From Lobosporangium transversale (taxonomy: Eukaryota; Mortierellomycota; Mortierellomycetes; Mortierellales; Mortierellaceae), in contig NW_019028982.1 in NCBI RefSeq assembly GCF_002105155.1, positions 1 through 64,000 of the forward strand: a stretch of DNA of 64,000 bases, read 5' to 3'. The position numbers were made by a program, and so were the translations under genes. The notes under the pieces were generated by a model. That model was not told the DNA's origin, did no database searches, and saw only the letters and a program-made list of their open reading frames with translations. This document shows positions 47,977 through 59,224 of the stretch, piece by piece (within the stretch, counting starts at the first letter, position 1; the number at the start of each line of letters is the position of its first letter).

Positions 47977-48800
47977 GATGATATGATAAAACAGGTTTAA
48001 TATATAAAATATGAAGGATGTAGAGGTTGATATGTTTGTATGAGGAGTGGATTGGCAAGCACTAGAGTGAATTGAGGTGAGAGTACAGTGTATGAAAAAG
48101 AGGGGGAAGAGGGAAGCTATTTAAGAAGAGAGACAAAAGGAAGTGAGAGTGGAATGAAGTAAAAGAAAAGGAAGAAGAATATTTCTAGTTCTCCGGCGAG
48201 GGTTAAATAACGGACATGACAGCTCTTTTTTGTTTTCAAATGATAAAAAACCAACTTCAAAATGGCTCGATCTTCTGCTTCGGTGATAACGGACCAAACA
48301 TGGGGCGTGAATAATATAAGGCGGTTACCAGACTAAACGTAAACATGTCAATATTATCATTAATAAAAACAAGAAAGGCCTATGACAAATCATTCTCGAA
48401 AGTTCAAATGCGCAGATGGTACGTTGGCGATTTCTAATCGACTGTCATGACTTGACTTGACTTGACCAACATGAGTACGCAGCTTCATTTTTGTGAAGAT
48501 ATCCCATTAGGAAGGGGCAGGGTACGTTCAACACAAAGAGGACACGAACCATCCATTATCGATAGATCGATTGGCTCGCAGTCTACTTCTGACAAATACT
48601 GTTGTCTCAAGTTTTTTTTGCAACTGCATTGTTGCTAGCGCCACAAATAGCATCAATCGCCATATTGCGTCTTCTGGCAACGCGATGGTATCATCATCTA
48701 TCTCCATCCTCTTGGCGAATCACATTGCGAGGAGCGTCAACTACGGAAACTTATCAATCTACGGAGCAGTCACAACATTTTTACAAAATAAAATAAAGTA
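47977..48800. promoter_or_regulatory. Upstream region of the PAPS reductase gene
   Basis: On the minus strand the 200 bases before the start are rich in CTTC/CTCTT pyrimidine tracts, as expected for a leader and core promoter. A CACGTG-type site was looked for and not seen. Beyond about 48250 the sequence has no recognisable feature until the tRNA gene. Confidence 0.35.
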
Positions 48801-48872
48801 TTCCCAGTCCGGGGATCGAACCCGGGCCTTGTCGGTGAGAGCGACAAATCCTGACCACTGGACCAACTAGGA
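48801..48872 (-). tRNA. tRNA-Glu (anticodon CTC)
   Basis: 72 bases, minus strand, fold as a full cloverleaf. The acceptor stem is TCCTAGT/ACTGGGA with discriminator A. The D arm is GTCC/GGAT. The anticodon stem TTGTCG/CGACAA encloses the loop CTCTCAC, so the anticodon is CTC, reading GAG. The T arm is CCGGG-TTCGATC-CCCGG and includes a perfect internal B box (GGTTCGATCC). There is no intron, and CCA is not encoded. Downstream on the minus strand, T-tracts (TTTATTTTATTTT) suit RNA polymerase III termination. Confidence 0.97.
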
Positions 48873-49010
48873 ATTCGTTAATACCTGACGATCTAAGGAC
48901 TATAAATTTCTAATTAGACCTCCTTTATTTCCTTGTATTATTTAGCTTATTTCCATCATGATCATGTTACCGAGGGCTGAGGGTCCTTGTTATCAAAAAA
49001 AAAAAAAAAA

Positions 49011-49429
49011 AAAAGACGCCGTGGTGATAGGAACGGCGATGATGAGCATGAGGAAGAGATAGAGCACACACCAGATTGGTCTGTGCAGGACATTTACCAT
49101 GGACTTACGCCCAAGTGCTCAGAGGCGGAAAGTTGGTTTCAAAACAAGATAGCTACATACATGACAGGGCTCTACGTCAAGGCTATGAAGAATTCGGTCG
49201 TACTGTTATGAGCAAACGCGCCAGAGGACGCAACTGTGTTGGGGAGCACAGACGTAGTAGCAATGATTTCCTTGTCCCTTCCCTCAGACAAAGACAGAAA
49301 CTGAATGTGAAAGAGATCTACAAGATTGCGGATGACCGGGTCCGGGACAGCTATCTTGGGAAAACTAAACTGGACGTGATGGAGCGGCTAGGTGGAATGA
49401 AGTTTTTGATGACTATGGATAGCGGATAG
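49011..49429 (+). other. Degraded coding-like fragment, unassigned
   Basis: Two overlapping plus-strand frames follow directly after an A-run. The first reads DDEHEEEIEHTPDWSVQDIY and stops at 49211. The second, from about 49076 to 49429, contains SSNDFLVPSLRQRQKLNVKE and KTKLDVMERLGGMKFL. The composition looks protein-like, but the split between frames and the lack of exon signals suggest a frameshifted relic of a mobile-element or host gene. I cannot name the family. Confidence 0.25.
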
Positions 49430-49624
49430 TTTGTCGCGTTGCGCAACAGGCCACGTCGGAAAGGTGGACTTTGAGTAGCAACCACGGCGGTCGGTTTATG
49501 AAATCATGGATGGAACGGCTCTCGCCGCTTGTGCAGTAATAACTGTTTATTGACTATAGTTTCTGGAGCATTTTGTTCATAGAGTGTAGAAATTAAATCC
49601 TATGACCCTGGGGTTCTTGTTATC

Positions 49625-49661
49625 AAAAAAAAATAAAATAAAATAAAATAAAATAAAAAAG
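49625..49661. repeat. (AAAAT)n microsatellite
   Basis: Tandem AAAAT units (about six) follow GGGTTCTTGTTATC. The same flank precedes the poly-A run at 48995, so this could be the variant A-tail of a retroelement copy. Confidence 0.8.
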
Positions 49662-50106
49662 AGGAGAGACCACCATAGATAACCTTTGGGGCCATTGCGC
49701 AGAGACCATGAACAAACATACAACGGCAACATCTGGGAAAGCTAGAAGGACTGACGGTTATGCTTCATCCACCGAAGTAAATCCAGCAAGTCTCTTCTGA
49801 GCAATATTTACCAGCCCAAGAAGTGCTATCACAACTCAAGGTTCTGGTAGAGATACATAGTACAACAATGGGCTTTGTTCAACGATATAGTGTGGCGCAG
49901 AGACTCACACCTATTTCTTGTAATGCAACGTAGCGATACACATATACTAGTCGAGATCAACTAGTTGTAACGAGAGCTCATTACACGCAATGCCTACTTC
50001 ATTTATATGCTGCTGATCCAGCAAGGCGCCAGCAAGATAGGAGGTAATATTGAGTAGAATCTGGATACAGCAGTTCAGAAGCTCAAGGCGATCAAGCAGA
50101 TAGCAA

Positions 50107-50343
50107 TTGAACCCTTTTGGATCCTCTTCAGTTTACAAACTCGAAGGAGAAGGTCGCCCCTTCAACAGCTACCAGGACTCCACAGGTCCATCTCAAGGTG
50201 GTGCGCGCGAGACCTATCATCAGTTTGTAAAGTTGGCGGGTGGCCGTGTGTACAGAACCAATGATGATAGTGAAGTGGTTATCTCTTTGCTGATGGCGAT
50301 GGTGGAGAATATGACAATAGAGATGATAAATACCAGACCGTAA
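50107..50343 (+). other. Short open frame, unassigned
   Basis: A 78-residue plus-strand frame (NPFGSSSVYKLEGEGRPFNS, then GGRVYRTNDDSEVVISLLM) with protein-like composition but no family I recognise and no supporting neighbours. It may be a relic linked to the fragment at 49011-49429. Confidence 0.2.
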
Positions 50344-53300
50344 CTGCTCAAATAAAATCTGTATCCCCAGCTCGCGAGGTCACCTTGTCACGGAATGTAT
50401 CCGAAACTCGGACAACTGAGTGATTGGTTCCAAAGAAATTAAACAAAGCACTATCAAGAATAGCTTATTCTTTTAATCTATTGATTTACAGACTGTTGCG
50501 CCTTGAGATTTGGAAATGGAAATGCCCCTGAAGTGTACTCCCATTCACAAGGTCAGATATTTAGTGACGGCTACGGTGGGACTTAACATAAAGCGTCCGC
50601 CTAGCAATAAAGCTTTTGCTTGGCTTTATACAGACCATAAAACATTTCACAAGTAAGAATCGATTCAGTTACCACAGTAGACCGCTGCAAAATAATAACA
50701 ATGCTATGATTGCTTTCCAAACAAAGCTTTACCTGCTCACAAGTGTATAACACACCATATAATCAACTCATAGAAATCACTACTTTTTTTTTTTTTTTTT
50801 TTTTTTTAAATATGGCCATTTCTTTACTCTCTCTGTATTAACCTAATGGCTACCCGCGGCTTCTTGCGCCAACAAAATGCTGGATTTTCTGGATTGAAGG
50901 ACCAAAGCGTGAGGAGCCGAACGCGAGACGTGAAGAAACCTACATAAGGAGTTTTATTCGTTTAAACTTCTCCGTCTCCGTCCCAGGGTTACGAGTCTCA
51001 TGCTTTTTTACAGCACAACAAGAAAACTATTTGTACTACAATCTCAAATTGACTCCTTTCGGGGCTCGTGCATTCATCCTTTTTTAACAATTCACATGGT
51101 TGTTATCACTATTGATTGAAGACACGTGTCTCATCTAGGAATTTATACTAGAATAAACGCGTCTTTCTTTAGGAACTTATCTATCTCCTGACCATTATTG
51201 GTCGATCACACGCACCATAACACATGCCTTCACCCAAAATAAGGGTTAGAGGACGATATGAGTGTGAGCATACAGGTTCTTTGCCACATATGAAATACAT
51301 GAGGGGTCAATATGGAGCCCACAGGCAGTTGAACATGGAGAAACATGAATAAATACTTTATGGACGCGGTATGTGGACCCACATCTTATTCTCATTTCTC
51401 TCTATGCTTATTAACTTGTCTAGCTGAACTCTTCAAATATTTTACCTAACACATGCAGCTCTAGGCAAGCAATAGCAGTCAGCTATATGCTATAGGAGCG
51501 CCGAAGTGGACTTTTTGAAGGGGGCACTTGAGCGGCGTGATACCATTATCCATCTCTAGTAACTGGTCGCACTAACAGACGAATATCCTTGAAATTCTAT
51601 TCGGCACCAACAGTCAAAGCCTCTAAAGAATGTAAAAGAAGCGCTTCTCACCCCTACCAGACACTATCGCCCACGGATAGGTAAAACAGGATACAGATCT
51701 TTGCTTTATAGAGGATTGGTGGTGAAAATAGTCCCCTAACATTAGAACCTCTTACAGTAGAGGGGCAGTAAGAAGTTGGAAGAAGATTTTGCTGCTTAAT
51801 TGATATTCGGGTCGACGAAGGAGTAAGGGAGCGGGAGCAATGAGCCACAGCGTTACCATAGCCTAATACTACACAGCAGGATGTTTTAATATCTGTTTAA
51901 ATTCGTTAGAGCTGCAATTGATAACTATAAAAAATAAATGGATATAATGTAAAAGCACATTATAAATTAGTTGGGCGAAAAATACTAATATTCGGCGGTC
52001 AATAAGGTGTGTTGATGCTCAGGCTGGAGAGAAACGAGCAAGTACACGAGATTGCATACCTACAGAATACATCGTCATTTTAGAATCCAATCACTTCAAG
52101 GATAATGGAAACAAGGACCAGCAGACCTATATGCCAACTATTCTATTTTTTGTATGACTTACCTTACATCCTTGGGACTCCATATAGGACGTTAACAAGT
52201 ATTCCGTTAGAGCCTGTTACTTCTTGGAGACTATCTTTAGAATATTGGTGCCGTTGCCAATTGTACTTTGTTTAAGATGTGATTGAAGCGGGAGACGTCG
52301 GTCGCGTGTTTAACCCACAAATAAGTACCGTAGCAGCACGTATCCCATCACGAGCAGCAATTGAAAGATTAAAAAAAAGCAGTAAATGGAGCTACATCTG
52401 CGCCTACACAAGTATCTCGCTTGCCATTGAGCCATTAGTACATACATGTACAGACTTTCAGTACTGAGAAAAAAGAAAAAAGTAACAATATCCATTTTCA
52501 TTGATATAACAGATTAACAATAGGGAATGTTGCTTTTAGCAAGCAGCGTTAATGATGACCTTCGGTCCTTTCCTTTCATTCACAGATTCACATACCCACA
52601 TAGAGTTGCTTGTCAACTAAACCAGAAGTTGGGCAGACTGTGTTCTGAACGGATGGTCAAAGCTCAGCCGAGAGATAAAAAGTTCGGCTGAGAGGCAGAG
52701 AAGAGAAGGAGAAGATAGATAAGGAACAGTCGATGGGAGCAAGGAGAAAAAGAACAGAATAATGGTCCAAGCGGCTATTTCCTCATCTATTGCGACCCTA
52801 CCCGAATCAGTTGGTGTTCATAGCAAGCGAAGAGTAGATCTAGACAGCGAACTATATGCTACGTAGTTGTAATTTACAGCCCAGAGTGACACTTTGATAA
52901 AACCTCTAATCTAGTGCATAAAAGTGTAAAAGTATAAAAATAAATGTGTCTTTGATGGCAAGGATGCTGTCCGAAATTTTCCATTACCTGTACTAAATTC
53001 AAGACAGATCGATGTCAATGCGCTGCCCATCGCTGATTGTGGAGAAGACCAAACTTTCTTCTAGGAATTGGACAAAGCGATGAGCGATAAGACCTTCAAA
53101 CTACGCAAATAACGCGTCCGAACGCTCGATAAAGTGTCGCAGTAAAAAAAAAAAAAAAAAAAAAACCACCACCCTTATCTTTCTGACTGAGATAGCAAAG
53201 CCGATTAAAAAAGTACGGCATAACAATGGAGTGCTGAAAGAAACTGAAACTTAGTGCATATAAAAAGATGTTCAATTGTAGGTATATATTATATATAATA

Positions 53301-54445
53301 TTTTATTTTATTTATTTATTTACAGTTTACCGTTTACTGATTGTCCGCACGAAGCGAACCGGGGCGAACCCGAGGAGAGAGAGCCCCGATTTCCACCAGC
53401 CGTGGCTACACAAAGAATTCGAAAAAGGGTGATAAACTACTTTATTGGTTTTAACATTTGAGCAGTATTAGAAGAGTCCTATTGACCCCTCGGTCCGTTT
53501 GATTGAGCAGTGTTTTTGTTCTCTCCTTCTTTCTCCTAGTTTTTACTTTTCTTCTTTTGTGAGTTGCCAGGTTATTTTCTCCTGTGCAACCGGCCTATGG
53601 ATCTCCTCCTGTCCTATAAGCATCACTGAGATATAATATATTTGTATAAAATAAAGACATTCATCCAACAACAGCAAAGTTGTAGTTCAGTACTTGGCAG
53701 GTGGACATTCTGGGCAGCCTGTTGTCTGTCAAAACCACGACTACTGATATCCTTCTAATCAATAAAGGACATCATTCATCATCAGATCAGCTTCAACTTC
53801 TTTCTTCTGCCCCATACTTACAGTTTTCATCCGTCTCTTGTCCACCATTTCTGTCTTCTTTTGATCGAGTACTTTAATACTTTAAATTCCTACAAATCAC
53901 TTGAAAGTAGCATGCTTTTGTTCGGCTTGATCCTTGGCTCTCTTATTGAACCTTAGTGCTTTCCGAAGGACACCTGTTTCTGCACAAAGCAAACACATTT
54001 GCACATTTACACACTTTGAGCTGAGAAGCGGTTCATTACTTCTTTCTCTTTTCCAACTCAATTCTCATTCATTAATTCATCATTCACTCTTCCATCCATT
54101 TTGTATTGACCTTCAAGGCCTCTTTTCTCTTCATTCTATTCCATTTCTCATTTCGTCGTTCTCTTTCCCTGTAATTCTTCCTCCTTTAACTGCTATACGT
54201 TTCTAAAAATATTCGACTAAAGCTAAAGCCACTCATAAAAAAAAAAAAAAAAAAAAAAAAAAACCACAGGTGCGTAGAATTGAATATTCAGAGAGGGGCT
54301 GAAAAGAGAAGCGATGTTGAAGTATTAAGAAAGAGAGGATTTTGTTATCCTGTGGACCAAAACCAGGACCAGGATCTGGTATTTTATTTATCTAACTCAC
54401 ATTGAATGGCTTAATGACATTTTAGATCATACACATTGGTTTGAT

Positions 54446-56737
54446 ATGCCACCAGAACGTCGCACCTTTGCTTCCCCTCCACGATCGTCCCTGACCATCG
54501 CTATTCCCACTCCCCACAGTCATTCTACAACAAGGACCTCTACAACAATCTCATCACATACATCCTCAACATTATCCTCGCCCGGCTCCAGCAATCCCAC
54601 GTCTATTCCTCCCCATCCGTCCATATCTTTCTCCACTTCTACCTCAAGGAATCCAGCAATACCAACCACACACTCTGTTCACTTTCATGATTCATACATT
54701 TCATCCTATCTAACCAATCGACATGCCAAAGAGGCGATGCTTAGTAAAGTTCATCATCGTAGCTTACCCAAGCATCAGCAGCTACGCATAGAACTACAAA
54801 AACGTCATGAAGAAAGTCAACGGCAGCTAAACGAGCGTAGTCAACTCCAAATTGCTTACCAGGAGTTCCATCGTCAACGCGAGCAATATCAAAGGGAGCA
54901 ACAGCAACAACAGCGGCATCTACAGTTGCAACAACTACACCAACTTCAGCAACAACGACAGTTGCAGGCACGACCTCCCTCTTCAGCAGCATCCACCAAC
55001 AGTACCATGACAGGAGCGTGGTCCTACACCTCCTCTTCTCCTCTCTCCTCCTCTTCCTCTTCTTCATCGTCATCAACGCTATCACCATCTGCCAATCATT
55101 CCCCTTTCCGTCATAGTCAATACTCTGACTGGTCTACGATCCGAGAAAAGGAACGTGCACGAATGTTAGCCAACATTGCATCTATTCGAGACACACTCCC
55201 TTCAGTACCACCACCTCAAGTTGCCAAAGAAAACCTACGACGTCTCTCTGAACGACTGCAGCATCGTCGGGCACGTACGCGCGAAACTATTCTGTATGAT
55301 ATTCATCAGGGTGTCAAAAGTGTTGAGGCTGAGGTTCATCGTCAGGTGGAACTCGTTCTCAGTCGACTCAAGGAAGCCCCTGGTTCCAGATATGCATTTG
55401 CATTGACCAATAGTTTTTTGTCTCAAATCCCATCATCACTATCCAATACACTTTTGCCCACAGCCAACATCCTACCTACACCACCTCCATCTTCAGATTC
55501 TTCTTCATCATCCTCACCCCTCTCTCCCTCAGCTTATACACCAGCATTCTTGGATGATGATAAAAAGCCACTTAAGCGCCGCTATGATCAAGATGGTAAC
55601 GAAGATATCTGGTCACGACAACAGCAAGAGCGAGATAGGATGGAGGCAGACTCTCTCTCAAACGAGTTTGATTCAATTGCACTAGCTGGAAGCGCCCACG
55701 CTACAGATACAGAAAGTGAACATCATGCACAAGAGCCACGGCAGCAGCAGCTCTCCATCTCAAGTTCAGGTGCCTCTGAGGTTCTCTCTGCATCCATGCA
55801 TACTAGTTACACCACTGCATGCTCCCGAGTGTTGGACGCAGCCTTGCCTTCTTTCATCCCTTCAATGGTTGCTCCTCTTGTATGCGTGTTTTCCTATCCT
55901 GCTCCATCTTCATCAGCACAGGCGAACCAAGGCACGGCTGAACAACAGCATCAACAACAGAAGGAGTTTGTTTTCCCATGGGGTCTACCTGATCAACCGA
56001 GGAATTTTTCGCAACATAGCAAGCAAGGATCGGTACCCTCACGTGTTGCCACACCCGATCCGGGAATCATAGTTGTGGATTCCAAATCATGGACACAGGC
56101 AGAACGCGAGGCATTGTACCTGGCTGCGACTCGTTTCCGTCTTTGTGGTCAATGGTCCAAAATTCGTGAGATGATGAATCTCCATAGGACTGATCAAGAG
56201 ATTGAAACTGAATACATGAAGCTGTATGGACATCGAGATGATGATATCGATGACGATGACGATGATGAAGGAGAGGAGAAGATCCATATTATCCACGGCG
56301 GTAATAGTGGACAAGACAGTGACCATGATGAACCTATGCACATGCATGAGGATGGCAAAGTCAAGAAAGATGGTCGTAATCAGATGGAGAGCATGGACGG
56401 AGATGCAGACGCAGATGATGAAGGTGAAGGTGAGCGTGCTGTGTTTATGAAGTTTGGAGGATCGCGACGCCATCATCAAGGTCAAAATCAAAGTCAAAGC
56501 CAGAGTCAAAGCCAGAATCAAAGCCAAGGTCCAGATGAGGAACAAAGCCAAATGGAATTGCATCGCTTATCAGTGCAACCACCTCGTATAGTCAGGGTTG
56601 GTGGCGAGATTGTCCCGTCTGGTTACGAGCAACAGCCGATTGTTGATCCTCGACAACGTGAGCCCATCCGCCTGCATAAAAAGGAGTTGTTGATTGATAA
56701 GCGCTTCACGTTGGAGGAGATCCCTATGAGAATCTAA
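54446..56737 (+). CDS. Myb/SANT-like domain protein with Gln-rich coiled region
   Basis: A single-exon frame of 763 residues. One Myb/SANT-like domain begins at Trp549 (WTQAEREALYLAATRF, then CGQWSKIREMMNLHR), a fold used for DNA or histone-tail contact. It is followed by an Asp/Glu-rich stretch and QSQSQSQNQSQ repeats from near-identical hexanucleotides around 56484-56526. The N-terminal third is Ser/Thr/Pro-rich. Residues ~105-180 are a Gln/Arg/Leu-rich probable coiled coil (HQQLRIELQKRHEESQRQL). A helical patch (LRRLSERLQHRRARTRETIL) lies near residue 270. The Myb segment closely matches the N-terminal one of the minus-strand gene at 59225-61717. Probably a nuclear regulator; target genes unknown. 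Confidence 0.8.
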   Translation: MPPERRTFASPPRSSLTIAIPTPHSHSTTRTSTTISSHTSSTLSSPGSSNPTSIPPHPSISFSTSTSRNPAIPTTHSVHFHDSYISSYLTNRHAKEAMLSKVHHRSLPKHQQLRIELQKRHEESQRQLNERSQLQIAYQEFHRQREQYQREQQQQQRHLQLQQLHQLQQQRQLQARPPSSAASTNSTMTGAWSYTSSSPLSSSSSSSSSSTLSPSANHSPFRHSQYSDWSTIREKERARMLANIASIRDTLPSVPPPQVAKENLRRLSERLQHRRARTRETILYDIHQGVKSVEAEVHRQVELVLSRLKEAPGSRYAFALTNSFLSQIPSSLSNTLLPTANILPTPPPSSDSSSSSSPLSPSAYTPAFLDDDKKPLKRRYDQDGNEDIWSRQQQERDRMEADSLSNEFDSIALAGSAHATDTESEHHAQEPRQQQLSISSSGASEVLSASMHTSYTTACSRVLDAALPSFIPSMVAPLVCVFSYPAPSSSAQANQGTAEQQHQQQKEFVFPWGLPDQPRNFSQHSKQGSVPSRVATPDPGIIVVDSKSWTQAEREALYLAATRFRLCGQWSKIREMMNLHRTDQEIETEYMKLYGHRDDDIDDDDDDEGEEKIHIIHGGNSGQDSDHDEPMHMHEDGKVKKDGRNQMESMDGDADADDEGEGERAVFMKFGGSRRHHQGQNQSQSQSQSQNQSQGPDEEQSQMELHRLSVQPPRIVRVGGEIVPSGYEQQPIVDPRQREPIRLHKKELLIDKRFTLEEIPMRI

Positions 56738-56882
56738 TGGATAATACTATAGGCATAGCATAGCATATATAACATAGAATAGAAATAATACTTCATTATC
56801 TGCCTCTATTGTTTTTCTTTCCCCTCGTCTCTCTTTTCATCTTTTATTATTATTATTATCATCATTATTATGATTCATTTAT

Positions 56883-56930
<48 letters not shown>

Positions 56931-57084
56931 GAGTTTTCAAAATACACATTATAATCAGAAAGAGCGCCATATTCTTCCGATTTTCACGTTCTTGTCTAAT
57001 ATGTATTATATAATAGTTGTTTGCTATATTCTATCCTACCTTCCTGCATGTGAAAGTTGCTCATGACTAAAAGCGTAATGAACC
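56738..57084. other. Convergent 3' intergenic region
   Basis: The spacer between the Myb-like gene and the 3' end of GPN3 is dominated by the T-run/A-run palindrome listed next and by TTATTATTATT repeats near 56842-56870. No gene is seen. Confidence 0.4.
56888..56930. repeat. T29-A14 homopolymer palindrome
   Basis: A run of about 29 T is followed at once by about 14 A, able to fold into an A-T hairpin on either strand. It lies between two convergent genes and may act as a bidirectional termination signal. Confidence 0.9.
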
Positions 57085-58111
57085 CTAAAAATCATCATTG
57101 TAGTCATCAGTTTCACGCTCTATTTCCTCTTCTGGCTCCTTGGGTTCTTGATCCTCTCCAAACTGAATAGCATTATCAACGTGCGATAAAATGGCTGTGA
57201 TTGAATCCTCGTCCGTAATATTTAGAGGTAAGAATGCCACCATGTTGAAATCCTCAACCAATTGACCAATCGCTTGGTTCAGCTGATGGTATCTGGGACT
57301 TGTCTTTTTGTTCACATCATCCATCAAGAGTAACGGATCTGGGTTGTAGTACCTACCCATATTACGAATATTTGTATATATATATATTTTTTTTAAAAAA
57401 ATCAGCTCCTCATGTTTGCCTATGGTCCAGATCTTTCTCATCATACATCTTTTCACATACCGTTCCAGTTCTGAAGGCTTCATCTTAGGCAAGAGATCCA
57501 TTTTACTCATGACATTGATATGAGGAATCTCTAGGTTGATCATTGCACTCATAGCGCTCATCACTCCTGCAAAAAACTTGGACTTGTCTTCTACGAATTG
57601 CTGATACATATGCGTCCCATACACACACATATATATAAAGATAAAGAAAAAAAGGAAAAAGAAAAAAAGGAAAAAGGAAAAAAGGAAAAAAAAAAAAAAA
57701 AAAAGGGTAAGCACACTAATATTGATCGTCAACAGTCAATATGTTAATTAATGTTATCATTGTAATAATGCGACTATAATTTCCGGTCCCTTCATCTGTC
57801 TCTCTTTTGTTTTTCTTTCTTTCTTACCGATTCAAGCAAATAGACGCCACAGATTGCAATGTTGAGTTTCGTCAAGGCTTCAACCAGTCGTTTCATGATA
57901 TCGAAATGTGTGTAAAGCTCAATCTGACCTGGGCAATCAATAATCAGATAGTCATCCGTATATGATCCAATCTCATCCTCCAGCCAGTCAATATTGTTCA
58001 TCAAAAATTCCATACAGTATATTAGCCCTCCATTGGGTCCATATTGAAGCTCTTCCATCACATCTTCCAAGGAAATCAGATCCCGGATGTCTAAAACCAT
58101 TTGATTTAGGT

Positions 58112-58148
<37 letters not shown>

Positions 58149-58171
58149 AGGTAGGTTAGCGAGAAAACTAG

Positions 58172-58206
<35 letters not shown>

Positions 58207-58537
58207 TGAAGTGTAGTGGGTAAGAAATGATATCTCATATTATATTATTATTGCAATGTACCAATTGTTGGTTCGTATTCAAATTTTTCTGCCGCGGGAT
58301 CAAGGTTGACAAGATGGACCGGCCTTCGAATGTTTTGGCAGTGTGTCATAATGGTTGAGCAGTATGTGGACTAACAACAGCAACAATAGTAATGAAATTT
58401 GGGATCATTAGTATACCATTCCATGTTCCAGAGCTGTCTTTAACTTGATGAAAAAGTAAAAAATTAGAATAAAAAATAAAAAAAAGCTCACCTTGCCACT
58501 TCCTGCAGGACCCATGACAAGTTGGCAATACCGACCC
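57085..58537 (-). CDS. GPN3: GPN-loop GTPase 3 (5' end unresolved)
   Basis: Small GTPase of the GPN family, needed with its relatives for assembly and nuclear import of RNA polymerase II. Exons found: 58492-58537, 58262-58370, 57828-58090, 57461-57600 and 57085-57352, phases consistent. They encode [13 protein letters not shown] (P-loop), [13 protein letters not shown], a GPNGG loop ([14 protein letters not shown]), [13 protein letters not shown], the SKMDLL guanine-specificity motif, and an acidic tail ending in [26 protein letters not shown]-like [12 protein letters not shown] and the tail favour GPN3 over GPN2. The first coding exon must end in phase 2, and I could not find it between 58540 and 58860, so the feature is 5' partial as drawn. 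The intron at 58091-58261 holds long T and A runs. Confidence 0.92.
58114..58204. repeat. T28-A8 palindrome plus A33 run inside a GPN3 intron
   Basis: Within the intron between GPN3 exons, a run of about 28 T is followed by 8 A (58114-58149). After 22 ordinary bases comes a run of about 33 A (58172-58204). In the sense direction these are a poly-T, then an A8/T28 palindrome, in a 171-base intron made largely of homopolymers. Confidence 0.9.
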
Positions 58538-59224
58538 CTATATGAATCATAGCAATATTATCGAATGTGATAAAGTAATAATAATAATTAGAAACTTGCT
58601 TAATTTCTATCCTGTTATTCTTTTAACCTTCATGCATGACATGAAGGAAAAAAAAAGCCTCTTCTTTCAGTAATTCATGCATACATTATGTTGATAAGCA
58701 ATAAAGTGTCCTCTGCGAATATTAATTATGTTCCCTGTTTAATGTTTGGTTGTTCTGTTTCGGCTCTTGCTCTTGCGTAATATTGGTAGTCGTTCAAGTC
58801 AAGGTTATGGCATGCGCAACTTTTACACTATTTTGATCACGAATCATCAACAAAAGCCACGAGGTTGTTTAATTTAAAATACAGTCACATTGACGTGAAG
58901 AGTGATTGGTAAAGAAAGGCATGATATGAACTGATATGCATGTGGCATATGGGCAAATGAAAGAAAACAGGCGAATATATTCCCAGCCAGCTGGGAAATT
59001 AAAAAAGACGTGCTCTAAAAAAAAAAAAAAAAAAAAAAAAAACAAACAAACAAAGAGTGGCATGCAACTATGATAAATGACAGTAACAATAACAAAAAAA
59101 ATAAAGAATGCGAGAATAACGATGTTAGAAATATAGTGGGAAATGAGTATATGAACAAAAGAAGTAGACAAGAAGCGGAGTATATCCATTCTCTGGAGGA
59201 ATCTGATCAAGCATTGCTGGTGAC
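58538..59224. other. Region upstream of GPN3 exon 2 and past the Myb-like gene
   Basis: Should contain the missing first exon and promoter of GPN3 and the 3' untranslated region of the minus-strand gene to the right. An A-run lies at 59018-59041. ATG triplets around 58630-58650 do not give the required reading phase. Confidence 0.35.

Larger units (their letters stand above)
48873..54445. other. Gene-poor region with relic-like fragments
   Basis: 5.6 kb without a convincing intact gene. It holds the two open-frame fragments listed separately, A/T runs at 48995-49014, 50784-50807, 53143-53164 and 54239-54263, and a pentanucleotide repeat at about 49625-49661. From 50350 to 53900 I see only short open frames with no family signal, at ordinary base composition. 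The last 500 bases are pyrimidine-rich and likely form the promoter and 5' leader of the gene at 54446. An AG at 54422-54423 could be the end of a leader intron. Confidence 0.4.

Noticed and set aside
48571..48870. Plus-strand open frame of 99 residues
   Set aside because: Its end overlaps the tRNA-Glu gene antisense, composition is not protein-like, and there is no family signal.
48801..49014. tRNA-derived SINE (tRNA-Glu plus poly-A)
   Set aside because: The tRNA is on the minus strand while the A-run is on the plus strand, and the tRNA fold is perfect, so it reads as a normal gene.
57085..58537. GPN2 or GPN1 instead of GPN3
   Set aside because: The P-loop context [13 protein letters not shown], length and acidic tail fit GPN3 better, and GPN1 has a longer C-terminal region.
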